Source: Streptomyces sp. NBC_00569
GTDB lineage: Bacteria; Actinomycetota; Actinomycetes; Streptomycetales; Streptomycetaceae
Length of the DNA: 64,000 nucleotides
Direction: 5' to 3'
Assembly (NCBI RefSeq): GCF_036345255.1
Contig: NZ_CP107783.1
Location: forward strand, 7,114,001 to 7,178,000
The stretch's first letter is position 1. The number at the start of each line of letters is the position of its first letter. The position numbers and the translations under genes were made by a program. The notes under the pieces were generated by a model that saw nothing but the letters and a program-made list of their open reading frames with translations, was not told the DNA's origin and made no database searches. Positions 17,925 to 26,706 of this stretch are shown here, piece by piece.

Positions 17925-18080
17925 GGCCGGTCTCGACGGCCCGGCTCCCGTCTCGACGGGCCGACTCGCGTCTCGTTGGGCCGGCTCGCGTTTCAGCGGG
18001 GCGGACGAGCAGCTCCGCGGGGCGGACCAGCCTCTCAGCGAGGCGGACCAGCGTCTCCACGGCGCCGACCCGCGCCACAA
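17925..18080. repeat. Short imperfect tandem repeats after the acetyltransferase gene
   Basis: About seven units of 20-22 bases follow the consensus GTCTCGACGGGCCGGCTCGC, drifting into GGGGCGGACCAGC-type units at the 3' end. The array fills most of the gap before the antiporter gene and does not encode a convincing protein. Confidence 0.7.
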
Positions 18081-18154
18081 ATCACCACAGAGCGATGTGC
18101 GTGGCACGCTGGGGACTTGATCGTCCGATGGCTTGACCGCCGCTACTCGCCGGG

Positions 18155-19750
18155 GTGCGCACCGTGGATCAGTTGGCCCTGTTGTTCGTGCTCTTGCTCG
18201 GGGCCGTGCTGAGCGTGCCCCTCGGAGACCGGCTCGGGCTGCCCGCGCCCGTCCTGATGACGCTGCTCGGCATCGGCCTGGCGCTCCTCCCGGTCGTGCC
18301 GAACGTCGAGGTCCCGCCCGGCCTGATCCTCCCGATCCTGCTGCCGCCCCTGCTCTACGCGGCCGTGAAGCGCACGTCATGGCGTCAGTTCGCGGCGAAC
18401 AAGAGACCGATCTTCCTGCTCGCCGTGGCCCTCGTCTTCGTCACCACGGCGGCCGTCGCGTTCGTCTCCAACGCCATCGTGCCGGGCCTCCCGATCGCCG
18501 CGGCCGTCGCGCTCGGCGCCCTCGTCGCGCCGCCGGACCCCGTCGCCGCGACCGCCGTGGCCGGCCAACTCGGCCTGCCCCGCCGCCTGGTGTCGACCCT
18601 GGAGGGCGAGGGCCTGTTCAACGACGTGACCGCGATCGTGCTCTACCACGTGGCCATCGCCGCGGTGGTGAGCGGCAGTTTCTCCTGGCCGGAGGCCGTC
18701 GTCTCACTCCTCCTGTCGGCCGTCGTCGCGCTCGTCGTCGGGCTCGTGATCGGCTGGACCGCCAACAAGCTGATGGACTTCCTCGACGACTCCACGCTCC
18801 AGATCGGCCTGACGCTCCTGATGCCGTACGCCTCGTACGTGCTGGCCGAGGAGTTGCACGGCTCCGGTGTGCTCGCCGTACTCGTCACGGCGCTGTTCCT
18901 CGCCGAGTACGCCTTCGACGCGGACGACGTCATGACCCGGCTGACCGGCCGCGCCTTCTGGGACATCGTCGACACACTCGTCACCGGCGTCGCCTTCGGC
19001 CTCATCGGCCTCGAACTGCACAACGCGATCAGGACCGCGGCCGGCCGCTGGGGCGAGATGCTCGGCTGGGCCGGCACCGTCGTGGCGGTCGTCATTTTCG
19101 TACGCCTGCTGTGGCTGCTGCCGGCGACCTGGCTGACGAGGCGTCTGCATGTGCGGCGGGACCTCGACGAGGACATCCCGATCTCCTGGCGCGAGACGGT
19201 GATCATGTGGTGGGCGGGGATGCGCGGGGTCGCCTCCGTCGCCCTGGCCCTCGCCATCCCGTTCACCACGGACGACAACTCACCGTTCCCCGACCGCGAC
19301 GAGATCGTCTTCATCGCGTTCGGCGTCATCATGGGCACCCTCGTGCTCCAGGGGCTGAGTCTGCCCTGGCTGGTGAAGAAGCTGGGGGTCAAGGCGGACG
19401 CCGAGGCCGAGAAGGAGTTCGAGCAGCAGCTCGCGCTCCGCGCGGCCAGGGCCGCCAAGCGGCGGCTGAAGGAGATCGAGGAGGTCGAGGAGCTGCCCGA
19501 TGACCTCTCCGACCAGATGGCGCGCAGGGCGTACGACATCGGACTGCGCATCGATCCCGAACTGGGCAGCGAGGAACGCAAGGAGGCGCAGGCCAAGCGC
19601 GTCGCAAGAATCAAGCGGGTGCGCCGCATCCAGAACGAGATGCTCTCCGCCGCCCGCCACGAGGTGCTCGCGGCGCGCAGTGAGCCGGGTGCCGACCCCG
19701 AGATCGTGGACCGCGTACTGAGCCACCTCGACGTGCGCAGCCTGCGCTGA
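18155..19750 (+). CDS. Na+/H+ antiporter, CPA1 (NhaP-like) family
   Basis: This is a monovalent cation:proton antiporter of the cytoplasmic membrane. The 531-residue product has about 12 hydrophobic segments in the first 410 residues. CPA1 landmarks are GALVAPPDPVAATAV, the ion-site motif EGEGLFNDVTAIV (near residue 150), and WRETVIMWWAGMRGVASVALALAIPF near residue 350. A charged helical cytoplasmic tail of about 120 residues (EKEFEQQLALRAARAAKRR onward) follows and may regulate activity. GTG 18155 is taken; GTG 18164, three residues later, also fits. Confidence 0.92.
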   Translation: MRTVDQLALLFVLLLGAVLSVPLGDRLGLPAPVLMTLLGIGLALLPVVPNVEVPPGLILPILLPPLLYAAVKRTSWRQFAANKRPIFLLAVALVFVTTAAVAFVSNAIVPGLPIAAAVALGALVAPPDPVAATAVAGQLGLPRRLVSTLEGEGLFNDVTAIVLYHVAIAAVVSGSFSWPEAVVSLLLSAVVALVVGLVIGWTANKLMDFLDDSTLQIGLTLLMPYASYVLAEELHGSGVLAVLVTALFLAEYAFDADDVMTRLTGRAFWDIVDTLVTGVAFGLIGLELHNAIRTAAGRWGEMLGWAGTVVAVVIFVRLLWLLPATWLTRRLHVRRDLDEDIPISWRETVIMWWAGMRGVASVALALAIPFTTDDNSPFPDRDEIVFIAFGVIMGTLVLQGLSLPWLVKKLGVKADAEAEKEFEQQLALRAARAAKRRLKEIEEVEELPDDLSDQMARRAYDIGLRIDPELGSEERKEAQAKRVARIKRVRRIQNEMLSAARHEVLAARSEPGADPEIVDRVLSHLDVRSLR

Positions 19751-19802
19751 GGAGCGCGGCCGCTGACGGGCACGGGCGCCCCCGGATGGCACCATGGGCC
19801 AC

Positions 19803-20372
19803 ATGAACATCATGCTTTTCCACTCGACGTACGGCCTGCGTCCCGCCGTCCGTGACGCGGCCGACCGGCTGCGGGCCGCCGGACACGAGGTGTGGACCCC
19901 GGACCTCTTCGAGGGCCGCACCTTCGACACCGTCGAGGACGGCATGGCCTTCAACGAGGAGATCGGCAAGGACGAGCTGCTCAAGCGCGCCATCCTCGCC
20001 GCCGCTCCTCACTCCGAGGGCGGGCTCGTCTACGCCGGGTTCTCCCTCGGCGCCTCGATCGCGCAGACCCTGGCCCTCGGCGACGAGAAGGCGCGCGGCC
20101 TGCTGCTCCTGCACGGCACCTCGGACATCGCCGAGAACGCCTCCGTGGACGAACTGCCGGTCCAGCTGCACGTCGCCGAGCCCGACCCGTTCGAGACCGA
20201 CGACTGGCTGAGCGCCTGGTACCTCCAGATGGGCCGGACCGGCGCCGACGTGGAGGTCTACCGATACCCGGGCGCCGGCCACCTCTACACGGACCCCGAA
20301 CTGCCGGACCACGACGCGGAGGCGGCCGAGGCCACCTGGCGGGTGGCGCTCGGCTTCCTCGATTCGCTCTAG
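19803..20372 (+). CDS. Dienelactone hydrolase-family alpha/beta hydrolase
   Basis: The 189-residue protein starts MNIMLFHSTYGLRPAV and shows the dienelactone hydrolase arrangement: PDLFEGRTFDTVEDG, a nucleophile region YAGFSLGASIAQ in which Ser replaces the family's usual Cys (G-F-S-L-G), an Asp-containing AEPDPFE segment and a late catalytic His in YPGAGHLYTD. The substrate is unknown. ATG 19794, three codons earlier, is an alternative start. It converges on the metalloprotease gene, with only 16 bases between the stops. Confidence 0.85.
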   Translation: MNIMLFHSTYGLRPAVRDAADRLRAAGHEVWTPDLFEGRTFDTVEDGMAFNEEIGKDELLKRAILAAAPHSEGGLVYAGFSLGASIAQTLALGDEKARGLLLLHGTSDIAENASVDELPVQLHVAEPDPFETDDWLSAWYLQMGRTGADVEVYRYPGAGHLYTDPELPDHDAEAAEATWRVALGFLDSL

Positions 20373-20388
20373 GCCGTACCGCGGTCCG

Positions 20389-21387
20389 CTAGCCCGCGCG
20401 GTACGCGGTCCAGCTGTCCTTCATCCGCTGCACCTGGCCCGCGGTGAACTGGTACATGCAGGAGTCGTACGTGTAGTCCATGAAGTTGTGGATCGGGTCG
20501 ACACCCGTCTTGTTGGTGCAGGTGTCGCGTCCGGTCGGGCACTCGAACGCGGCGCTCTTCTCGGCCGGGGTGTCGGAGACGTAGTCGCCGTTGCCGTTAC
20601 AGCCGCCCTGGAACGTGTGGTACAGCCCCATCCAGTGGCCGATCTCATGGGTGCCCGTGTCGCCCTGGTTGTAGTTGGTGGCCGAGCCGCCCGGCAGCGA
20701 GGTGTCCAGGACGACCACGCCGTCGTCGGACGGGTTCGACTTGTACGAGGACGGGAACGTCGCCCAGCCGAGCAGATCGTCGCCGAGGTTCGCGGTGTAG
20801 AAGTTCAGTGCGCCCGCGCCGCCCTTGCGGAGCGAGGACTTCATGGACTTCTCGGCGGCGGAGCCCGGCGTGATGCCGTTGTACCAGGCGGCGTTGTCCG
20901 TGTAGTCGGTGCCGGCCAGCGTGAACGTGAAGCCCGAGTCGTTGTTTCCGGTGCCCTGGCCGCTGTAGGCCGCGTTCAGGACGTCGATCTGCTTGGCGAT
21001 GTCGGTCGCCGTGAGATTGCCGGTCGCGCCGTCGTGGATGACGTGGACGTAGACCGGGATCGTGGTCGACGCGGCGGCGAGGCCTCTGGAGAGTGTGCCG
21101 TCGGCGCGCATCCTGTCGAGTCTGCGCTGCATGTCCGCGTCCATGGACTTGGCCTTGGCCGCACTGACCTCGTTCGGCTCCTGCGCGTGGCCGGCGCCGG
21201 TGGGCTTCTTCTCGCGTGCCACGGCGTTGCCGCTGTCGGCGCACTTCTGCGCGGAGGCCGACGCCTTGGCGGTCGCGGCGCTGCCCGACGGGGCGGACAG
21301 CGGGGCGATGGCCAGGGTTCCGGCCACCAGCGCGGTGCCGATCAGCCGACGGCGCATCAGCGGAGATATTCGGGCAAGCGTGGTCAT
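20389..21387 (-). CDS. Secreted M43-family zinc metalloprotease
   Basis: This 332-residue exported protease has a Sec-type signal ([29 protein letters not shown]) and a pro-region of about 70 residues rich in charged residues. The metzincin zinc site [11 protein letters not shown] has ligands His247, His251 and His257 and catalytic Glu248, and a Met-turn lies in [12 protein letters not shown]. Paired Cys residues around the active site ([21 protein letters not shown]) are typical of pappalysin/cytophagalysin-like M43 enzymes. It probably degrades extracellular protein. It is monocistronic, with its own upstream region. Confidence 0.92.
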   Translation of the reverse strand: MTTLARISPLMRRRLIGTALVAGTLAIAPLSAPSGSAATAKASASAQKCADSGNAVAREKKPTGAGHAQEPNEVSAAKAKSMDADMQRRLDRMRADGTLSRGLAAASTTIPVYVHVIHDGATGNLTATDIAKQIDVLNAAYSGQGTGNNDSGFTFTLAGTDYTDNAAWYNGITPGSAAEKSMKSSLRKGGAGALNFYTANLGDDLLGWATFPSSYKSNPSDDGVVVLDTSLPGGSATNYNQGDTGTHEIGHWMGLYHTFQGGCNGNGDYVSDTPAEKSAAFECPTGRDTCTNKTGVDPIHNFMDYTYDSCMYQFTAGQVQRMKDSWTAYRAG

Positions 21388-21705
21388 GCGGACTCCTCGC
21401 GGACGGGTGGGGGGAGGAACTTCCTCGCCGCCGCGGGGAGATTACGTGGCCATGTCATCCCATGAAGAGCGATGTTCTGGCCCAATCAACTACCGCTCTT
21501 CCTCCGGCAATTCGGGGCAACGGGAAGAAATTTTCGTGCGACGTCCGGAGTTTGAGATCCGTACGTAACGGGAGCGGTTACCGCGACGGGTGGTGTGTCC
21601 GCATTCGATCCGCGGACAGCACCACCCGCCGTAGTGCTGTGATCTGTTCTTAACGCGTCGACGAGTGGCCGGAATTGGCCCCTCGCTCGCTGCCTCGGGT
21701 CCGGG
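21388..21705. other. Intergenic region between phoD and the M43 protease
   Basis: This 318-base gap lies between two minus-strand genes and should carry the phoD 3' end and the protease promoter. A small inverted repeat CAGCAC/GTGCTG near 21613-21640 is present. No coding frame is convincing. The 21460-21560 part is AT-richer (GGAAGAAATTTTCG), a plausible promoter zone for the protease. Confidence 0.45.
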
Positions 21706-23403
21706 TCAGCGCACCGGCGTGTTCACCCGCTCGACCTTCTGCGTACCGCTCAGCGTGCGGTAGGAGCGGGCCCAGGAGGTCGTCGCGGCCGGATCCCTGC
21801 GGTCGGAGACGACGTAGTAGTCCATCTGTGAGCGCTCGGCGGTGACGTCGAGGACGCCGTAGCCGTGCGCGTCCATGTCCAGCCACTTCACATGGCGGTT
21901 GGCCGCCTTGATGGCGCCCTCCGCCACCGTCGAGATGGTGTTCGGAGCCACGTGCAGGATGTCGTCGAGGTTGTCGGAGGTCACCGACGTGACGACGAAC
22001 TCCGTGGCCGCGGACGGGGAGAGCGGATACGTTCCGGCCGTCACCGGTACGTCGTTCGCCCAGGCCATGTGGATGTCGCCGGTGAGGAAGACCGTGTTGC
22101 GGATCGCCTTGTCCCGCAGGTGCCCGATCAGCTCCTTGCGGTCGTGCGTGTAGCCGTCCCACTGGTCGACGTTGATCGCGAGGCCGCCGGTCGGCAGCCC
22201 GAGCAACTCGGCGAGCGGCTCCAGCAGATGAGCCGGCAGCGAGCCGAAGGCGACCGGCGAGATCATCACCGAGGTGCCGACGAGCTTCCACGAGGCGTCG
22301 GACGCGGCCAGGCCCGCCTTCAGCCAGTCGAGCTGGGCGCGGCCGGTGATGGAGCGCTCGGGGGAGTCCACGTCACCGTTGCCGACGGTCGACTGCTGGG
22401 AGCGGAACGAGCGCAGGTCGAGCAGGTGCAGATCGGCCAGCTTGCCGAAGCGCAGGCGGCGGTAGACCGTGCCCGCGGTGGACGGCCGCACCGGCATCCA
22501 CTCGAAGTAGGCCTGCTTGGCGGCCTGCTGACGCGCCGCCCAGTCGCCCTCGGTGCCGGGCGTGTGATTCTCGGCGCCGCCCGACCAGGCGTCGTTGGCG
22601 AACTCGTGGTCGTCCCAGATGGCGATCAGCGGGTGCGCGGCGTGCACGGCCATCACGTCGGCGTCGGTCTTGTGCAGGCCGTGGCGCACGCGGTAGTCGG
22701 CGAGCGTGAGGATCTCGTGCCGCGGCTCGTGCTGCCTCACGACGTACTTGGCCTCGGGGTACTCGCCGGTCTTGTACTCGTAGATGTAGTCGCCGAGATG
22801 GAGCACCGCGTCCAGGTCGGTGCGGGCGGCGAGGTGGCGGTACGCGGAGAAGTAGCCGGCTTCCCAGTTGGCGCACGAGACCACGCCGAACCGGACGCCC
22901 GCGGCCTGCGCGTCGAGGGCGGGCGCCGTGCGCGTGCGGCCCACGGGGGAGACGGCGCCCTGGGTGCCCTCCACGGAGAAGCGGAAGTAATAGACGCTCG
23001 CCGGGAGCAGGCCCCTTACGTCGGCCTTGACGGTGTGGTCGGCGGACGCCCGCGCCGTGGTGGTGCCGTGGGCGACGACCTGGCGGAAGTCCTTGTCCTG
23101 GGCGACCTCCCAGCGGACGTCCGTGTCGGGGCCCTTTCCGGAGCCGGGCACGGCGTCGGGGGTGGGCGTCACGCGCGTCCACAGGAGGATGCCGTCGGGC
23201 AGCGGGTCGCCCGACGCGACGCCGTGCAGGAAGGCGGGCCCGTCGGCCGCGTGCGCGGCGGGCGCGACGGCGAGCGGGGCGAGAGCGGCGGCACCGGCCG
23301 TGGCTGCGGCGGCCTTCACGACCGAACGGCGGCGCGGGGCAAGGGAGTCGGCCGCATCGGCAGCGGTGCCGAGAGGGCTGTCTATGTTGAGTCGACTGGT
23401 CAC
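21706..23403 (-). CDS. phoD: Alkaline phosphatase/phosphodiesterase, PhoD family
   Basis: PhoD enzymes are Ca2+/Fe3+-dependent secreted phosphatases that release phosphate from mono- and diesters. The 565-residue product has a Tat signal: twin arginines in [14 protein letters not shown], then a hydrophobic stretch ending AHAADG. Conserved PhoD motifs include [54 protein letters not shown] and, late, [16 protein letters not shown] 23403 lies 8 bases after a TAATGT hexamer on the minus strand, so a leaderless transcript is likely. It sits just downstream of the terminator of the DsbA-like gene. Confidence 0.95.
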   Translation of the reverse strand: MTSRLNIDSPLGTAADAADSLAPRRRSVVKAAAATAGAAALAPLAVAPAAHAADGPAFLHGVASGDPLPDGILLWTRVTPTPDAVPGSGKGPDTDVRWEVAQDKDFRQVVAHGTTTARASADHTVKADVRGLLPASVYYFRFSVEGTQGAVSPVGRTRTAPALDAQAAGVRFGVVSCANWEAGYFSAYRHLAARTDLDAVLHLGDYIYEYKTGEYPEAKYVVRQHEPRHEILTLADYRVRHGLHKTDADVMAVHAAHPLIAIWDDHEFANDAWSGGAENHTPGTEGDWAARQQAAKQAYFEWMPVRPSTAGTVYRRLRFGKLADLHLLDLRSFRSQQSTVGNGDVDSPERSITGRAQLDWLKAGLAASDASWKLVGTSVMISPVAFGSLPAHLLEPLAELLGLPTGGLAINVDQWDGYTHDRKELIGHLRDKAIRNTVFLTGDIHMAWANDVPVTAGTYPLSPSAATEFVVTSVTSDNLDDILHVAPNTISTVAEGAIKAANRHVKWLDMDAHGYGVLDVTAERSQMDYYVVSDRRDPAATTSWARSYRTLSGTQKVERVNTPVR

Positions 23404-23414
23404 GAGTGATCACA

Positions 23415-23428
23415 TTACTGACCAGTAA
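23415..23428. promoter_or_regulatory. Palindromic operator over the phoD promoter
   Basis: TTACTGACCAGTAA is a 14-base palindrome except at its two central bases, the form of many TetR-family operators. It overlaps the probable -10 hexamer of phoD (complement of 23412-23417). An 8-base inverted repeat ACTGGTCA (23395-23402) / TGACCAGT (23419-23426) also spans the start codon. Repressor control is inferred. Confidence 0.55.
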
Positions 23429-23433
23429 AGGCA

Positions 23434-23469
23434 AAGTGTGGGCGAACTCCGAAGAGTTCGCCCACACTT
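23434..23469 (-). terminator. Terminator of the DsbA-like gene
   Basis: Perfect 16-base arms (23434-23449 and 23454-23469; AAGTGTGGGCGAACTC and complement) enclose a 4-base loop. The hairpin lies 43 bases beyond the DsbA-like stop and directly upstream of the phoD promoter. Confidence 0.88.
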
Positions 23470-23511
23470 CGACGGCGCGTCAACCGGCAGAGCGGTCGGC
23501 CGGCAGGACGG

Positions 23512-24321
23512 TCAGGCCTTGAGGGCCTTGTCGATCGCGGCCGTGTAGTCGGCCACGGTCATCGGGGCGTTCCCGTCGGGTCCGGTGAGCGTCTTGCCGT
23601 CCATCTTGAGGGTCGGCGTGCCCTTGACGTCGCTGTCGTCGAACTTCTGCGACATGGTCAGCGCCCACTTGTCGTAGGTGCCGTCCTCGACGTCCTTCTG
23701 GAACGCCTTGTTGTTCTTGAGGGCGTCGACGGTGTTCGCCACCTTGATCAGGTAGGCGTCCTTCTTGAACTTGTCGTCCGTCTCCTCGGGGTGGTTCGCC
23801 TTCGAGTACAGGGCGGTCTTGTACTCGAGGAACGCCTCCGGGCTGACGTTCAGCGCGGCGCCCAGGGCGCTGAGGGCGTTCTTGGAGCCCTCGCCGTTGT
23901 CGCTGTTGTCGATGAACGTCGCGCCGATGTACTGGATCTTGTACTTGCCGGCCTCGACGTCCTTGTCGACGTTCGAGCCGACGGTCTGCTCGAAGGTGGC
24001 GCAGATCGGGCAGCGCGGGTCCTCGTACATGTCGAGGGTCTTCTTCGCGCTGTCCTTGCCGACGACGACCGTGGTCCCGTTCTTGCCCGACGTGTTCGCG
24101 GGCGCGACCAGCTTGTCGTCCTTCGCGGCCTCCCAGTAGCTGGGCTTGTTGGCCTGCATCACGGCGAAGCCGATGCCGCCGGCGATCGCCAGGACGGCGA
24201 CGATGGCACCGGCGACGGTCACCTGCCGCTTCGTCTTCTCCTTCTTGGCCTGCCGCTCGCGCTCGACGCGAAGCCGCTCTCGGGCGGCCGTCTTCGCGGC
24301 CTGGCTGTTCCTCTGGCTCAT
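23512..24321 (-). CDS. Membrane-anchored DsbA-like thioredoxin-fold protein
   Basis: The 269-residue protein has a charged cytoplasmic N-terminus, a single membrane span (VTVAGAIVAVLAIAGGIGFAV, about 34-54) and an extracytoplasmic thioredoxin-like domain with CPIC (Cys104 and Cys107) and a cis-Pro segment KGTPTLKMDG. It resembles actinobacterial DsbA/MdbA-type thiol oxidoreductases that act on exported proteins. ATG 24321 begins the highly charged tail. The next gene upstream encodes a polytopic membrane protein that could be its redox partner by position only. A paralogue of the same architecture lies at 55351-56130. Confidence 0.88.
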   Translation of the reverse strand: MSQRNSQAAKTAARERLRVERERQAKKEKTKRQVTVAGAIVAVLAIAGGIGFAVMQANKPSYWEAAKDDKLVAPANTSGKNGTTVVVGKDSAKKTLDMYEDPRCPICATFEQTVGSNVDKDVEAGKYKIQYIGATFIDNSDNGEGSKNALSALGAALNVSPEAFLEYKTALYSKANHPEETDDKFKKDAYLIKVANTVDALKNNKAFQKDVEDGTYDKWALTMSQKFDDSDVKGTPTLKMDGKTLTGPDGNAPMTVADYTAAIDKALKA

Positions 24322-24382
24322 GATCGTTCTCCGTGTGGGTTCTGCGAAGTCTTCGGGGGGACTGCCGTGCCGGGCCCGGGCC

Positions 24383-25090
24383 TCAGGCGGCCAGGGCCAC
24401 GCACGGCGGTCCGCGCCGTCCCACGGAGTGCGCCCACAGCTGCGTACGCGCGGCCCGCACCCGGCGCGAGGGGCGCCGCGGCAGACGGTGTACGGGCTCC
24501 AGGTGCGCCCGCACCGCGGCGAAGGCGATCAGCAGCGGCCGGAAGGTGAACCCGGCGACCGCACGCAGCAGCTGGGCCAGCGCCTGCTCGCCGCGGCGCA
24601 GCCAGGCGGCGGCGAGGAGGCCCACGGCGACATGCGCGCCGAGGAGCAGCCAGGCGGCGGCCGGGTCGGTGTGCGCGAGGAGCGCGGCCGCCTTGTCGGT
24701 CCGGCCGCCGGTCACGCGGGCCAGCGGCGCACCGACGCCGCCGCCGCACAGGACGTCGAGGCCGACCGCGCGCAGCGGCCCGGCGACGGGCCCGCCCGCC
24801 GCGCCGTAACAGACGTGCTGGCCCGTGGTGAACACCGTGTCGGCGGCCAGTTCCAGCGGCACGAGCAGCGTCGCGATCCGGCCGAAGCTCCGCTCACGCC
24901 CCGCCAGCGCGTACGCGAGGACGAAGACGGCGAGGGCCGTGGCCGCCACCGTCACCACCGGCAGGGGGACCCGGGTCAGCAGGACGTGCGACGCGGCGGA
25001 GAGCGTCACGACGAGCGCCGTGAAGAGCGCCGCGCGCACGGCTCTGAGCTGGGTCCCGGATATGTCGTCCATCGCGGAGGAGTGTGCCAT
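24383..25090 (-). CDS. Polytopic membrane protein of unknown function
   Basis: I do not recognise a named family. The 235-residue product has about five hydrophobic segments: ALFTALVVTLSAASHVLL, VVTVAATALAVFVLAYALA, ATLLVPLELAADTVFTTGQ, AAWLLLGAHVAVGLLAAAWL and a weaker one in the last third. An Arg-rich cytoplasmic C-terminus follows. Two Cys residues lie in extracellular-looking loops (HVCYGAAG and LDVLCGGG). ATG 25090 has AGGAAC upstream on the minus strand. It lies 61 bases before the DsbA-like gene on the same strand, so cotranscription and a redox link are possible but unproven. Confidence 0.75.
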   Translation of the reverse strand: MAHSSAMDDISGTQLRAVRAALFTALVVTLSAASHVLLTRVPLPVVTVAATALAVFVLAYALAGRERSFGRIATLLVPLELAADTVFTTGQHVCYGAAGGPVAGPLRAVGLDVLCGGGVGAPLARVTGGRTDKAAALLAHTDPAAAWLLLGAHVAVGLLAAAWLRRGEQALAQLLRAVAGFTFRPLLIAFAAVRAHLEPVHRLPRRPSRRVRAARTQLWAHSVGRRGPPCVALAA

Positions 25091-25155
25091 GCGTTCCTGT
25101 AAGGGACCCCTAAAGGGTCGCTGTGTGTTACGGGGGCGGTGTGGGGCCCTGTGGC

Positions 25156-26481
25156 CTAAAGGCCCGGGATCCGCCCGTTGCGGAAGAGGTCCACGAAGAT
25201 CTGGTGGTCCGCACTCGCGCGTGCCCCGTAGCCGTGCGCGAAGTCGACCAGCAGCCCCGCGAAGCCGTCCTCGTCCGCCGCGATCGCCGCGTCGATGGCC
25301 CGCTCCGTGGAGAACGGCACCAGGGACTGCCCGGACAGGTCGTCGGCCGCCGCGTGCATCGCCGCCGTGGCCCGGCCGAGGTCGGCGACGACCGCGGCGA
25401 TCTCCTCCAGGTCGTCGATGTCCGACCAGTCGAGGTCCACCGCGTACGGAGACACCTCGGCGACCAGCTGCCCCGCGCCGTCCAGCTCGGTCCAGCCCAG
25501 CCACGGGTCGGCGTGCGCCTGGAGCGCGCGCTGCGAGATCACCGTGCGGTGGCCCTCGTGCTGGAAGTAGTCCCGGATCGCCGCGTCGGTGATGTGCCGC
25601 GAAACGGCCGGCGTCTGCGCCTGCTTGAGATAGATCACGACATCGTTCTCCAGGGCGTCGCTGTTGCCCTCCAGGAGGATGTTGTACGAGGGCAGGCCCG
25701 CGGAGCCGATGCCGATGCCGCGCCGCCCCACGACGTCCTTCACGCGGTACGAGTCGGGGCGGGTCAGGGACGACTCGGGAAGCGTCTCCAGGTACCCGTC
25801 GAAGGCCGCGAGGACCTTGTAGCGCGTGGCCGCGTCGAGCTCGATGGAGCCGCCGCCGGGCGCGAAGCGGCGCTCGAAGTCACGGATCTCCGTCATCGAG
25901 TCGAGCAGCCCGAAGCGCGTCAGGGAGCGGGCGTCGCGCAGCGCGTCCAGGAGCGGACCGTCGGCGGTGTCCAGGGTGAAGGGCGGCACCTCGTCGCTCT
26001 TCGCGCCCGTCGCCAGCGCGTGGATCCGCTCGCGGTACGCGCCCGCGTACGTGCGCACCAGCTCGGTGATCTGCTCGTCGCTGAGCGCCTTGGAGTAGCC
26101 GATCAGTGCCACAGAGGCGGCGAAACGCTTGAGGTCCCAGGTGAAGGGGCCGACGTACGCCTCGTCGAAGTCGTTCACATTGAAGATCAGGCGGCCCGTG
26201 GAGTCCATGTACGTGCCGAAGTTCTCCGCGTGCAGATCGCCGTGGATCCACACCCGGCCCGTGCGGTCGTCCAGGTACGGGCCGCCGTGCCGCTCGCGCT
26301 CCAGGTCCGCGTAGAACAGGCACGCCGTGCCGCGGTAGAAGGCGAACGCGGACGAGGCCATCTTCCGGAACTTGACCCGGAACGCCGCCGGGTCGGCGGC
26401 CAGGAGCTCGCCGAACGCGGTGTCGAAGACGGTGAGGATCTGCTCGCCGCGCTGCTCAGCGGTGGGCTGCGGGACCGACAT
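25156..26481 (-). CDS. DUF2252 family protein with kinase-like catalytic motifs
   Basis: DUF2252 proteins (441 residues here) have no established function. Two motifs resemble aminoglycoside phosphotransferase/protein kinase folds: HGDLHAENFG at about 80-89 (catalytic-loop type) and NVNDFDEAYVGP at about 101-112 (metal-binding DFD type). A small-molecule or protein kinase activity is therefore plausible. QRALQAHADPWLGW and FAHGYGARASADHQIFVDLFR are further conserved blocks near the C-terminus. ATG 26481 has AGGAGG upstream; the frame extends 5' but without support. It is divergent from dnaE. Confidence 0.85.
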   Translation of the reverse strand: MSVPQPTAEQRGEQILTVFDTAFGELLAADPAAFRVKFRKMASSAFAFYRGTACLFYADLERERHGGPYLDDRTGRVWIHGDLHAENFGTYMDSTGRLIFNVNDFDEAYVGPFTWDLKRFAASVALIGYSKALSDEQITELVRTYAGAYRERIHALATGAKSDEVPPFTLDTADGPLLDALRDARSLTRFGLLDSMTEIRDFERRFAPGGGSIELDAATRYKVLAAFDGYLETLPESSLTRPDSYRVKDVVGRRGIGIGSAGLPSYNILLEGNSDALENDVVIYLKQAQTPAVSRHITDAAIRDYFQHEGHRTVISQRALQAHADPWLGWTELDGAGQLVAEVSPYAVDLDWSDIDDLEEIAAVVADLGRATAAMHAAADDLSGQSLVPFSTERAIDAAIAADEDGFAGLLVDFAHGYGARASADHQIFVDLFRNGRIPGL

Positions 26482-26706
26482 CGCGGGGTGCCTCCTGGTG
26501 CGGGCTGTGCCGTCGGGGGTGACGGCGGACGGTGACCGTGGATCGTGCCATGGGGGACAGCTGTCCTGCTCTGTCCAACGCCCGACCGTACCCCTGAGTG
26601 CCCGACGCTTGTCAGCGGCCACCCGTAGACTTCCAAGCTGTCCGCCCGACTGCCCGCAGCCTGTCGCCGGTCCGTATCTTTCCGTTTTCCGTTGGAGGCC
26701 GAAGCC

